Shown piece after piece: positions 45,992-62,390 of a DNA stretch of 64,000 bases. The first letter of the stretch is position 1. Each line of letters begins with the position of its first letter. Below the pieces are notes generated by a model. The model was not told the DNA's origin. It ran no database searches and was given only the letters and a program-made list of their open reading frames with translations. The DNA is from Bugula neritina (taxonomy: Eukaryota; Bryozoa; Gymnolaemata; Cheilostomatida; Bugulidae): the NCBI GenBank assembly GCA_964035545.1, contig OZ037769.1:9525429-9589428 (forward strand), in the 5' to 3' direction. Both the position numbers and the translations under genes were made by a program.

Positions 45992-46881
45992 GTGCCGGCA
46001 ACTGCCACGCTGAAGAGGAAACCTACCGACATAGACCCGTGCCTGCAATATGAAATGTGCTCCCAGGCTATAGCTAGTCTCAACAGTACTGGAGATAACC
46101 TCAGTACTCTGTTCAAACTGATGTTTACTCAGGGTGAGTGCGTTAGCCTACCACAATTCAAATTCAAATATCTAATGATTACTATTAATAGAGCCTTTAA
46201 TTCTCATTAAGATTGTTATATCTTCCATTACTATTAACAGACGTTAGTTTGAGCTTCGGATACAGTTCATGTATGCTTTGTTTATGGAAGTACAATGATC
46301 GTTTCCTGTCTTCAGGCAAGGAATACGACAGAGCTATCTTTCTCAAAGCCGCCAACACCATGAGAAGAAGTTGTCGTAACTTAGCCTCGGGTTCTTCTCT
46401 TGACATCACGCCTCTGCTAGGGGCGGTGAATCATCTCTTCCCCATCTATTTCAGACGTTCGACCCAAAAGAGTTCTGCCCCAAGTTGCCAACACAGAAAA
46501 GGTAACGTGTGGCATCTACTTGGTGCAAGTCATGTACGTTGATATAGTATAATATAATAATATACCATTTTTATAATATAGTATGATTATAATATTATAA
46601 TATAAGGATAATATAGCATATAAACAATATAATATATTATGTAATATGATTTTTATATAATGAAGTGATAATATAATTATAATATGCTATAGTTGTCCTG
46701 GCATAGCAGCGTTAGAATCTGTGGAAACTTTTTTATTTATATCTGTTCATTTTTGATCAAATTAGTAAATTTTCAACTTTTTCCAATTATTTCTCTTTTC
46801 AACTCTTGCTTTGTAGCTGAAGCGTGTTTTACCTCCCTCCCCAGAGAGCTCTGTGGTCTCCTCATCTCCTTCCTCTTCTAG
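45992..46881 (+). CDS. Unrecognised spliced gene, three candidate exons
   Basis: Exon 45992-46133 (KRKPTDIDPCLQYEMCSQAI, ending TQG at a perfect gtgagt donor) joins in phase with 46316-46501 (KEYDRAIFLKAANTMRRSC, then SLDITPLLGAVNHLF), after a ttcag acceptor and before gtaacg. A third candidate, 46817-46881, follows a ttgtag acceptor and ends in a stop. The protein looks helical. I do not know the family and no upstream exon or start codon is secure. An alternative frame in exon 2 (TFDPKEFCPKLPTQK) is also plausible, so splicing may be more complex. Confidence 0.45.
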
Positions 46882-47041
46882 TCCAAAAGTGTGCTCAAAC
46901 TAGCCGCCATGTTTGAGAATGACAAGTCGTGACCTAAAATACTTTCTTCCAGTTGACCTTGACATTGCGTTGCTGGCCTTGACCTCCATTTCTTTCCTCT
47001 TCTAGCTGACATTTCCTTCTATAGTTCCACGTGAGCATACG

Positions 47042-47079
<38 letters not shown>

Positions 47080-47142
47080 AATCTGTGGACAGCAGCTGTT
47101 TCGGGATTTGTCCCCTCATCAGCACAGAACAGAGTACCATGG
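47080..47142 (-). ncRNA. Hammerhead ribozyme, consensus core
   Basis: On the minus strand: stem I strand TCTGTG, CTGATGA (47116-47122 reversed), stem II GGGG-ACAAAT-CCC, GAAAC (47098-47102 reversed), short stem III CAG-CTG-CTG, cleavage triplet GTC, then CACAGA, which pairs fully with TCTGTG. All invariant core bases are present, so self-cleavage is expected if transcribed. Confidence 0.88.
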
Positions 47143-48419
47143 CCCACACCTTCGCAATATATATATACAATAATGCCTTGTAAAGATGTTATGTTTGTGT
47201 GAAAATGAAAAGCTTTATCAATATTAAACTGTTACTTTTTATTCTGTATATTACCTATTTTTTCTATGTGTACTTATATTGACATTTTACTCCTCTTGGT
47301 ATTTTATTTATTGAATATGATATTATTTCTGCTGACCTGGTATTTGTTAGCCATATTGTAGTTCAGTGTTGCTTTGTTTCCACATACTTTCTCTTTCCTA
47401 ATCCGTCATTTTATACAGCAATGTCATCTGATGACTCATCCAGTTGAATACGTTTTGTTTCCTTTTCATTTTATATGTAATTCTTCAGCTGCAGCATGCA
47501 CATGTTTATTTACAGATATAATTTTGTATACCATATAATGAATTGACCTTTAAGATCGGCATGTATAATAAACATTTATTTATAAGAAAGTACAAATATA
47601 ATATTATGTCCTTTTTTGAAAAAATACTAAACTATTCTGCTTTGAGTAGTAATTAAGCATTATATCAAATTCCACCAAAGCTTCTGCTAAATTAATGCTA
47701 TCATAACATAACTAAAGTATTGGATTCCTAAAATAAGAAATCCTAAAACTGTGTTCCCATCCTTAAAACCCTGTATATAATAGTCAATAGTCACAACTCT
47801 TATGTAACACTTCTTATAGAACAGCTGTCTGTATGACAAATGTCTCAAAGCTGTGTAGCTTTCTCTCTAAAATAATTTTTATAACTTTCATATATTAAAC
47901 TGAAAGAAAAATTTTGCATAAAGACTATTAAGTGCTTTGTGATCTCCACCAATTTATTTAGTAGTGTATAATGAGTCGCTATTTATTATGATGCCATAGT
48001 GAAATTAGTACAAGCTCATACTAAATAGTATTTACTACTAGTTGCATGAATGTTATTTTTTTATGTACGTGCATGTTTATAGCTATATTATATATATGGC
48101 TTGGGTTTACACACCTTCTAAATATGCTTTAGTAAGACTATAAGTTTTTACTATTGCGAATGTGTGGGCCATGGTACTCTGTTCTGTGCTGCTGTCCGCA
48201 GATTGAGATATTATGCTCTCATTTAATGCTCAGCAATGACATTAAATGATTGAGCACTCTCACCACGGTCACAAACTTAAGCTGCTAGCATTTAGCAATG
48301 CTCGTGACTCCTAGGTGACCCCTAGAGTCACTTGAGCACTCTATCTTGAGTTTACACGCCTTTTAAGTATGCTTTAGTAAAACTATAAGTTTCTACTATT
48401 GTGCGAAGGTGTGGGCCAT

Positions 48420-48480
48420 GGTACTCTGTTCTGTGCTCATGATGGGACAAATCCCGAAACAGTTTGCTGTCTACAGATTT
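48420..48480 (+). ncRNA. Hammerhead ribozyme, degenerate core
   Basis: Same unit on the plus strand, but CTGATGA reads CTCATGA (48436-48442). Stem II (GGGACAAATCCC), GAAAC (48456-48460) and GTC (48469-48471) remain, and stem I is TCTGTG/TACAGA. The G-to-C change hits an invariant core base, so it should be inactive. The neighbouring unit at about 48165-48215 has lost the whole CTGATGA-to-GAAAC segment by a short deletion. Confidence 0.8.
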
Positions 48481-48533
48481 ACTTTACTTTGCTGGAACTC
48501 CAACTATAGATTGACAATCAGCATACTTTATAC

Positions 48534-48611
<78 letters not shown>

Positions 48612-50858
48612 TGTAAAAAGTATTGAAAATATGTTTGTTTTAAGTTTGATTTCAAGATTTCAAAATAAACATGTATTTTTATGCAACAAATTCTCAATTT
48701 TATCAGAACATGCACAGTTTGGCTTGCATAAATTGACAATCGCATATGTGCCTGTGTGTTGAAGTACTCTCACTATTTTTGTGTTAAACTATTAGTTATG
48801 AATCATAAAAGTTTAGAAATTAATAGATCAAGGTTATGTGATTATTGAACTCATCAAGCATGTGATAGTTATTAATGCAACTCTAGCTTTCACACTTTTT
48901 CAGAATCCACATATTATATTATTGTGCTTGCTTCATTCAAGCAGAATTCGGCTTAGTCAGTGCCTAATATGCTGTATATATCTTCAATTTGAAATTTATG
49001 TGCATTGATTCACTATATATTATAAAATGTAAATACTTGCTTCCTATAATTAATTTAGAAAAGTGGCAAATTGGTGGATACACACAATAGATTTGTTTAT
49101 ATTATGTTGGCTGCTTTAGTTCCAAACACCACATTTCAAATTTAGGAAACTATACAAATTGGCTATCTTGTTTTGAATATGCCATTTAATGAAAATAGTA
49201 TTAATTGGCATTTAGAAGTAGCAGCTACTCAGAATATTGTTTCTTGTTAGTAGTTTGTCAGATGTCTCCATAACTCCCATAAACTACCACTTGGAAACAT
49301 TTGTTATTGTTCAATTTTAAGTGGGGGGGGGGGGGGGGGGTTGATGTTGAGTGTTAATTTATATTTCAATTGCATTAAAATTTTTATCTTTTTAATTAAA
49401 TACCAACAACTTCCTTTGTGCATAAAGCAGCTACCAGAGAAATGTACTCATCCTATTTCGGTTTGCATTAAAGCTAATCTTGCAAGTTTGCTGCTCTGAT
49501 GCCAATTAGATCCGTTTACTTAGCATCATGTGCAGTCTTGAATCTGTTCAGCCTTTTCATGCTGATTCTGTGAGTCATAGAGAAATGTCATGCAGAGTAC
49601 TAAAAACTGTCAAAAATGTACTCTGTAGTTGTTGTAGAAAGTAATGGGGACGGATAACTCCAGTCTTCTGTGGAACAACCGGTTTACATGAGAAAATGAT
49701 ACTTGACTGGATAAATTGAAAATAGTTTTAAATAGGCGTCATTAGACAGAGTAGCTAATACTGCACGTATAGCCTTAGGTATCAGGGGTTTAAGACACAT
49801 GCATGTGCACCAGCAACAGATGTGAAATCTACAATTGCTGAAAATTGAGAATACAATCTCCAAGTCTATTGAGGAAGCCATGTTTGCAATCATAAAAAAT
49901 TGATTCTTTCCAAACTCACCCCAATGGTTTTGACAGAAGTTATTAAAAAGCAATACTACAGATTTTCTTATCTGATCTAGTAAGACATAATTTACAATCT
50001 GCAAAATATTATTGTTTGCAATACCATCTGAAGTTTTTGTAAGTTCTTTAAGTCTTGGGGCAAAACTGGAATTATTTTAGGAGATGATTTTATATTGTTA
50101 GATGAAGAACTAGGGATTTTGCCTTATGTTCATTATTTCAAAGACAGCTTAGCAGAGTCTGCAACATCACTTTCCTTATATTGCTTGTGTTTCAGTATAA
50201 GGTGCCACTGTCAAAAGTAATTGTCATTAGTTATACAAACCTTTGTGAATGAGTGAAGGTTTGGTGCACAGCTTGGGACACTATAGATATACTACTAGTA
50301 GAAAATATAGACGCTTTCAGTGTTGTTTTAGTAGCTATATATACATAAAATATCATGCCACAATGATCTGAAGCTTTAGTACAGTTTTTTCACATCTAAT
50401 ACAATATTTAAAAAATAATACATTCTTTAACTATTATAGGTAATTATATAATTCCCCAGCGCAATAAGTTAATTGCTCTGTGGTAGTGACACTTTTTTGT
50501 TGGCTCTTTCATATTAATATTGATTGACTATGATTCATTGTGCATTTTCTTCTATGTCAGTTATTACCTAATTGAAATACATATTATAATATTTATAATA
50601 TATATTCCATTTCGCCTTTCTGTGGTCCATAATATTATATTAGAAGACTATGTAACTACTAACGCTTAGCTTATTTTTTATATAGACGCTTACATATTCT
50701 AAAGGGTTGTCCCCTCTTAGTCAATTTGAGCATAGCGTATTGTCGCTAAGTAACGCGCCATCTTAGACTGTTAGCCTTTGTGATTGATCGCAAATGTATC
50801 TTTAGTCAAAGCGATTTTAAAAATTAAAAAGAAAACCGCACAGCAACGGCTCAAGAGT
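48612..50858. other. Intergenic stretch, only a poly-G run seen
   Basis: AT-rich, with an 18-base G run at 49323-49340. Short ORFs on either strand lack coding features. The 5' region of CFAP119 presumably lies in its right part. Confidence 0.5.
49323..49340. repeat. Poly-G run
   Basis: Eighteen G in a row, able to form G-quadruplex-type structures and a likely assembly trouble spot. Confidence 0.9.
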
Positions 50859-56690
<5,832 letters not shown>

Positions 56691-57862
56691 AATTTGTATG
56701 TTTTCTAGAATGTGCTATACTTTCAACAAAATTAGCTTTTTAAGGAATTTTACCTATATAAACTGAATATTATTATTTATTAGAAATAATGTGTTTTATA
56801 GCTGGTTTCAGAATTTAATTTTATGAGCTGAAAAAACTGTAGAATGCTTTGTATTTACTTTTTAATGTGTTGTTGGTATAAGATTTCAATTATTACATCT
56901 CAGTAATACAAAACAACAGTATGTTTTTTGACAAGCAGTGTAGCAATTTAACAACAATTATATAATCACAATATCATCTCCCAAGTTTTATTAAATTTTT
57001 TTCATAGTATTGAATTCTGATGTAGCTAAAAACAAAGGTATAAAGACAAATGTTTACCTTAATAAAACTATAAAACAATGTGTTGCTGACAATAAAAAAA
57101 AGAAAAATGGGTTCTTGCATAAAATCTAATGAAAAAAATGCCTGCTCACTACAGGTTAGACCAAAAGGTTTAAAAAACTCAAAAGTATGAATGATTGTTT
57201 GGAGCACACCGGTTTGTGTAGATGTTCATGCAGTACAGACAAAATGGCACAGTCAAATGCATGCACAACAAATTAAAATGTTTAATTAAAAAAAGCTGAC
57301 AGGTTTAAACATACTCTAAAGAAGTTAAGTCTGTGTTTTAGATTGCCTTTAGTGAAAAACTTTATATTTTGTTCAGAAAGGAGCAAAAACAAATAAAATT
57401 AGGCTAAAAAGCAATAAAACAAATTTGCACATGCATGAAAGTGGCTGAAACAAAATTTTAGAATACGGATACACACGCACAAAGTAGTTAGAGAGAAATT
57501 GAAATAACATAAAAATTTGTGTAAGTATGTTTAAAACTGGCATTGTAGCGCAATGGATCAAAGCAATTGTACCTCAAATACAAGCACAATAACATGCACA
57601 CATGTACAAAAAGGTGGCTGAAACAATGTTATAGCGTGTTTGTTGTGTGAAGTAATGTTATCTTTTTAGTATTGTGGGTTAGTGTGCAATCAAGTGGCTT
57701 TCTATCATGTAAGCTAGATCAATTTTGCCAGTAAGATTCAAATCATAATAATATATTTAATACAATGATACACAATTCAGAAACTACATCTATCAGAATA
57801 CATCAACAGCTACTCAACACAGTGTCTACACTCTACAGTTTGCCAGACTATTCCTAACTGAC
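56691..57862. other. Intergenic stretch between CFAP119 and the Gypsy LTR
   Basis: Contains the likely CFAP119 polyadenylation region (AATAAAATTT at its start). A degenerate local duplication around GTGGCTGAAACAA (about 57440 and 57612) is visible. Nothing else is supportable. Confidence 0.5.
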
Positions 57863-58261
57863 TGTAACGCGGGAAGTCACAGCTACTAATAATAGTTCAT
57901 GATTCCTATTGGCAGGTTGCTGTCTTGGGTCATCTTCTTAATATTGTAGTGGCCAGTGAAGCGTAAGCGCCACGTGCTCACGAACCAATCCTCATTAAGC
58001 ACGTGATTATCCCCGGCGAAGCAGAAAGGCTTCCGAACAGTTGATATAATACAATTCAGTTAGAGCGTGATGCTGATTATATACTAGGTTAGATGTTTTA
58101 TATATGTGTGCTACTCGATGTATATTACTTTTACTCGTGTACTTGGTGTATTAAATAAATCCTCTTCTCTCTTCAATACTCGTCTGGTGTCTAGCAATGC
58201 AACGTGGATAATTATAGAATACACGAATCCCATACTTAGTATAATTGTGGAAATTATAACA
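57863..58261 (+). repeat. 5' LTR of a Ty3/Gypsy element (399 bp)
   Basis: Starts TGTAACG and ends TTATAACA (TG...CA). It contains a TATATA box region (about 58100) and a polyadenylation signal (AATAAAT near 58152), followed at once by a primer site. No 3' LTR lies in the window, so the boundaries rest on these signals. Confidence 0.7.
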
Positions 58262-58264
58262 ACG

Positions 58265-58280
58265 TGGTAGCAGCGGTGGG
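58265..58280 (+). promoter_or_regulatory. Primer-binding site
   Basis: TGGTAGCAGCGGTGGG starts 3 bases after the LTR end. TGGTAGCAG matches the complement of the 3' end of initiator methionine tRNA, the usual Ty3/Gypsy primer, with mismatches after that. Confidence 0.65.
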
Positions 58281-58323
58281 ATATCTACATACTAACACGG
58301 ATGCAACCTAACTGACAATCACG

Positions 58324-59184
58324 ATGAAGATGGCGAGAGAACCAGCTCGACAGAAAGAAGGTGAGCCTGATATCACAATAACCCCAGAGGGTCCAGTGTT
58401 ACAAGGAGAGGAGGCTTATTGGTACCGATTGAAAGCTCCTACCTTTACTGGATCAGAAGATGTGGAACAGTTCATACAGGAATTCAGAGAGGTGATAGAC
58501 CTTGCTCAATGGCCACCCAGAGTGGCCCTTATTCAGCTACGGAGGGCATTGACGGAGCAGGCCAAGCCGTACGGACTAGGAACTAACATAGGCGGGATCT
58601 TTGCTGCGCTGCAGGCCCGTTTCGGTATCTCCGCAGTAGACGCCAGGGCCCGCCTGCAAAGATTATGCCGCACACCACGGACTTCACTACAAGAGCATGC
58701 AGCTACGGTGAAGAGACTGGCACAGATCGCGTATAGCAACTTACCAGTACAACACCAAAAGCGCTATACCTATGACGCGTTTGTCCAGTCATTGAATGAC
58801 TTGGGTTTACACCACCAATGGCAAGCCAAAGGAGTGACCACAGTGGAGGACGCCCTACGAGCTGGAGAGGCTTACCTATTAGCTACTCAACTACATAAGG
58901 AACAAAAAAACCCACCACCATTGGAAATAAACGCCGCGGAAGGATACGCGGCACCGCTACCTCTCTCTCACACCGCAGTGGCCTCGAAAGCCTTTCCCCT
59001 GGACGCGGAGGTGAACCGCATGGCAGGGATGTTAAAACAGCTGGTAGCGATTCTCGCTCACACCAACTCCATTCAACCACCGCAGAGGCCCCGCAGTTGC
59101 CTATGGCATCTGCGATGCCGGGCTGGGGAGGCGGTCGTCAGGATCGCCCCGAGAGAGGACACCCCCGGAATCAAAGGGCGTTAA
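58324..59184 (+). CDS. Gypsy Gag (286 aa, C-terminal part frameshifted)
   Basis: Contains the retrotransposon gag fold: FTGSEDVEQFIQEFREVIDL, IQLRRALTEQAKPY, LQARFGISAVDARARLQRLC and SLQEHAATVKRLAQIAY. It forms the intracellular particle of the element. After about residue 255 the frame becomes basic and aberrant, and the expected zinc knuckle is not readable. The region 59185-59420 has stops in all readings I tried, so the Gag end is decayed. GC content jumps to well above that of the host DNA from here on. Confidence 0.75.
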   Translation: MKMAREPARQKEGEPDITITPEGPVLQGEEAYWYRLKAPTFTGSEDVEQFIQEFREVIDLAQWPPRVALIQLRRALTEQAKPYGLGTNIGGIFAALQARFGISAVDARARLQRLCRTPRTSLQEHAATVKRLAQIAYSNLPVQHQKRYTYDAFVQSLNDLGLHHQWQAKGVTTVEDALRAGEAYLLATQLHKEQKNPPPLEINAAEGYAAPLPLSHTAVASKAFPLDAEVNRMAGMLKQLVAILAHTNSIQPPQRPRSCLWHLRCRAGEAVVRIAPREDTPGIKGR

Positions 59185-59422
59185 ACTACCACGGCCCGCG
59201 GATGCCTTCCCTCTCCGCGGGCCGAGACTAAAGGACCATAGCGGGACACACCGCTGGCCGTCTGTACAGACGCGACGGTATGCTCCCCACGAGTGGCAGG
59301 TACCACGCAGAACCAGTCGACCGCCACGGCGGCCAAGTACCTTCTCCCTGCTACTCACTAACCGTTTCCATCGGTTACCCGAGGAAGAGGAGCCCACCAC
59401 TGACGTAGAGCCAGAAGGCCCA

Positions 59423-60355
59423 GTGGAAAGCTCGGGCTCGCACAGGCACAGGCCCCGTCGCCGAAGGCCCTGTAAGCCACGGGTAACGCCCCTGCAGATC
59501 TACCCAGGTAGAACTGAGCATGCTGGGGGGGGGGAGGGAGTTAAGGTACAACTACACGGAGATAGTTATTTCTTACCAGGAAAAGTGGCGGGTAAAGCTG
59601 TCACTTTCCTGCTAGACTCTGGTTGTACTACAGAGTTCCTCAGTCGTAGGGTCTTCGAGACACTTTCCCGCCAGGACAGGAATAGAGTACGACCGTATAC
59701 GGGATAACATGGCACCCTAGCAGACGGGTCGTGTATCCCCTTCCACAATATTATAGAACTCACTGGGCGTGTCCGAAACCAGGCCGTATGGGATACTTTT
59801 GTCATCAGCCAACTAGAGGAGGATGCTATCCTCGGAATGCCCTTTTTGAAACGGCAAAAATGCCGCATCGACTTTAGTAAGTCGGCGGTGCTGATGGGTG
59901 GGCGAGAACTCGCCTGTGTGGATAAGTCTGGGCGTCGTCTAGTGGGAGTTGTCCAGGTAATCAGGAACTGCACCGTACCAGGACGCTCTTGGGCTACGAT
60001 CCACTGCAGAGTGAACAATAACCGGATCTCCGGACTCGGGGTAGCCGAAGGCGCGCATGAAAGAATCCAACTCTCCAGCAGTTTGAACCAGCTGACTGCG
60101 TGAGGAGAGACCTTGGTGCAGTGCGTAAATCTCTTTACTGAGTCCATTAAGCTACCAGCTGGATCTATGCTGGGTCGGTTCCACTCTGTCCAAGAAGAAG
60201 ACGTGGGCCCGTCGCTGGGAGATGCGACAGAAGAGCCCCTCAACGCCCCCAAAAGGGGTGGGGGACTGTTCCAACACACATCAGGGAGTTATACGAGACA
60301 GCTTGTGGAGGCTGTGCGAGCAATGAGGAACGCCAGGCTATGGCGAAGTTGCTAG
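59423..60355 (+). pseudogene. Gypsy protease and linker, broken
   Basis: The protease active site reads FLLDSGCTTEFLS (D-S-G-C, near 59608). A stop follows at 59704, then the frame resumes (DAILGMPFLKRQKCRIDFS, the ILGMPFL flap-end motif) to 60103, with another stop, then a linker. At least two nonsense changes separate protease from reverse transcriptase. The linker around 59940-60100 has a close relative at 62381-62530. Confidence 0.75.
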
Positions 60356-61660
60356 TCGACTACGGTGATGTGTTCAGCAGCCGAGATCACGACGTGGGAC
60401 TGACTGGAGCTGTCAAACACAAGATACCGCTGACTACAGGGACAATCCCTATTCGGCAACTCACACGCAGGTTGGGGCCGAAGAAGGAGAAGGAGGTCAG
60501 CCGACAAGTCCGGGATCTTCTGGACTGCGGCTTTATCGAGCCAGCCCACAGTGCGTGGAGCTCGCCGGTCGTGTTGGTCCGGAAGAAAGACGAAAGTTGG
60601 CGGTTCTGTGTGGACTCCCGCAAGCTCAATAGCGTGACCATACAAGACGCCTACCCTCTACCTCGTATGGATGAGTCACTGGACGCCCTAGCCGGCAGCA
60701 AGTACTTCAGTACGTTAGACTTGTTGAGCGGTTGCTGGCAGGTCCCTCTGAGTTCCAACGCCCAAGAGAAGGCGGCGTTTATTACCCGGGACGAACTTTG
60801 GAAGTGAAAGGTGCTGCCCTTCGAGTTAACCTCTGCCCCGGCCACCTCTCAGAAGCTGATGGAGCAAGTCTTCAACGGACTCCACTGGAAAACACTCCTG
60901 ATCTACCTCGATGACGTCATCGTGATCTCCCCAGACTTTGAGACACATGTCAGTCGTCTGCGGGAGGTTTTCGAAAGACTCAGAAGTGCCGGTCTTAAGC
61001 TCAAACCTTCCAAGTACGCTCTATATCAGCCGGAGGTCAAGTACCTGGGGCACGTTGTCGGTCGAAACGGCGTGGCAACGGATCCCGAAAAGGTACGAGC
61101 GATAGAGGACTGGGTCCTCCCCCAAGATTTGACCGGACTTCGGGTTTTCTTGGGTCTGGTGGGGTATTACAGGCAATACATACCAGACTTTGCGGAGATA
61201 GCACAGCCAATAAACCGGCTCACCGCAAAGAGAATGACGTGGCAGTGGACCCCGGTCGAACAGCGAGCGTTCGGTCGCCTCAAGGATTGCCTACTGACGG
61301 CACCCATCTTGGCCTACCCAGACCCCGCTTTGGAGTACATCCTTGATACAGACGCCAGTAACCAGAATGTTGGCGCTGTGCTGTCTCAAGTGCAGGAAGG
61401 CCGAGAAGTAGTAGTAGCTTACTACAGCAAGTCTCTCTCACCCACTGAACAAAATTACTGCGCTACCCGCTAGAAGTTGCTGGCAGTATTCAAGTCAGTG
61501 AAGCACTTCCGACCCTGTCTATGGCAGGAAGTTCCGGCTGCGTACGGATCATGCCTCCCTGATCTAGTTGTGCAAGAGAGCGGAACCGTCCAGTCAGGTT
61601 GCCCGGTGGCGCGAAATCCTAGCCGAGTTCTCTTACCGAATCAAACACCGGCCGGGTAAG
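60340..61660 (+). pseudogene. Gypsy reverse transcriptase and RNase H, copy 1
   Basis: RT motifs: SAWSSPVVLVRKKDESWRFC, STLDLLSGCWQVPL, LIYLDDVIVISPDF (motif C, YLDD) and FLGLVGYYRQYIPDF. RNase H: LDTDASNQNVGAVLS and VVAYYSKSLSPTEQNYC. Stops at about 60807 and 61473 and frame changes after 61520 break it. The domain order is Ty3/Gypsy. About three quarters of residues match copy 2 at 62381-63930. Confidence 0.88.
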
Positions 61661-62390
61661 AAACACAGCAATGCGGATGGTTTGAGCCGGCGACCTGATG
61701 AAGGTTGTAAACAGTGTCTCAACATCGAAAAGAGGGACGGAGGTCCCCCACGATGTGAGTTAGAGACACTGGCTCACCACGGAGCACAGTTTGACTCGGA
61801 CCAGGGTCAACTCCAACAGAAGGTTGACGAGTCCCCGGAGGTTGTACAAAGCCTCCGCGCCAACCCTGTTTTGGTCGATAATGTCCGGGAGCTGAAGAAG
61901 CTTCAGGAGGAGCTGCCGGGAGTAGTGGCAGACATATATCGAGCCAAAAAGAAAGGGCGATGACCCAGCGAGGAACAACTAAGACAGGGGTGCGCCGAGT
62001 TCCGGCTATTCTGTCAACGTTGGGACTCGCTGAGGATCGGGCAGGATGGTCTGCTGACCATTTCTTTAGCCGCCAACGGCAAACACCCGGAGAGGAAAAG
62101 GGTGGTCTGCCCCACTGCCATACGCTGTGAGTTAATGAGTTAATTTGGGACACTCACAAACAGGCTAACGCAAGAGTCTAGAGAGTGCTCTCCAAGTTGC
62201 AACTCCGGTGGTATTGGCTCACCATCGGGCGTGATGTCCGACTCAGAGTAAAACAGTGTGAAATCTGCCAGGCCAGCAAGCATGGCTGTTTCTCTGGTGA
62301 AGCGGGACGGCGAAGATTACATGCTAGAAGGCCGTGGCAAGTAGTAGCTGTCAACCTGGTCAGACCCATGCCACTAACCCTTGGTGGGGG
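61568..62390 (+). pseudogene. Gypsy RNase H end and integrase start, cut off
   Basis: RIKHRPGKKHSNADGLSRRP marks the end of RNase H. A zinc-binding HHCC region follows in broken frames (LRVKQCEICQASKHGC supplies the two cysteines), then the beginning of the integrase core (RPWQVVAVNLVRPMPLTLGG). At about 62388 this stops abruptly and protease-RT linker sequence of another copy begins. The catalytic D-D-E and the 3' LTR are missing. Confidence 0.8.

Larger units (their letters stand above)
47046..48610. mobile_element. Hammerhead-bearing repeat cluster between (TA)n tracts (Penelope-type remnant)
   Basis: Bounded by (TA)n at 47046-47076 and 48547-48610. A minus-strand hammerhead unit (47080-47160) faces two plus-strand units in tandem, about 243 bases apart (48110-48215 and 48353-48480). 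All share GTGTGGGCCATGGTACTCTG before the core. The arrangement, inverted unit at one side and direct units at the other with (TA)n outside, copies that of the Penelope-like element at 36.7 kb. The interior (47161-48105) shows no reverse transcriptase, so this is a remnant or a non-autonomous form. Confidence 0.6.

Noticed and set aside
59566-60279. 237-aa minus-strand ORF
   Set aside because: GC-rich antisense of the Gypsy protease and linker; the same holds for other minus-strand ORFs between 58.5 and 63.9 kb.
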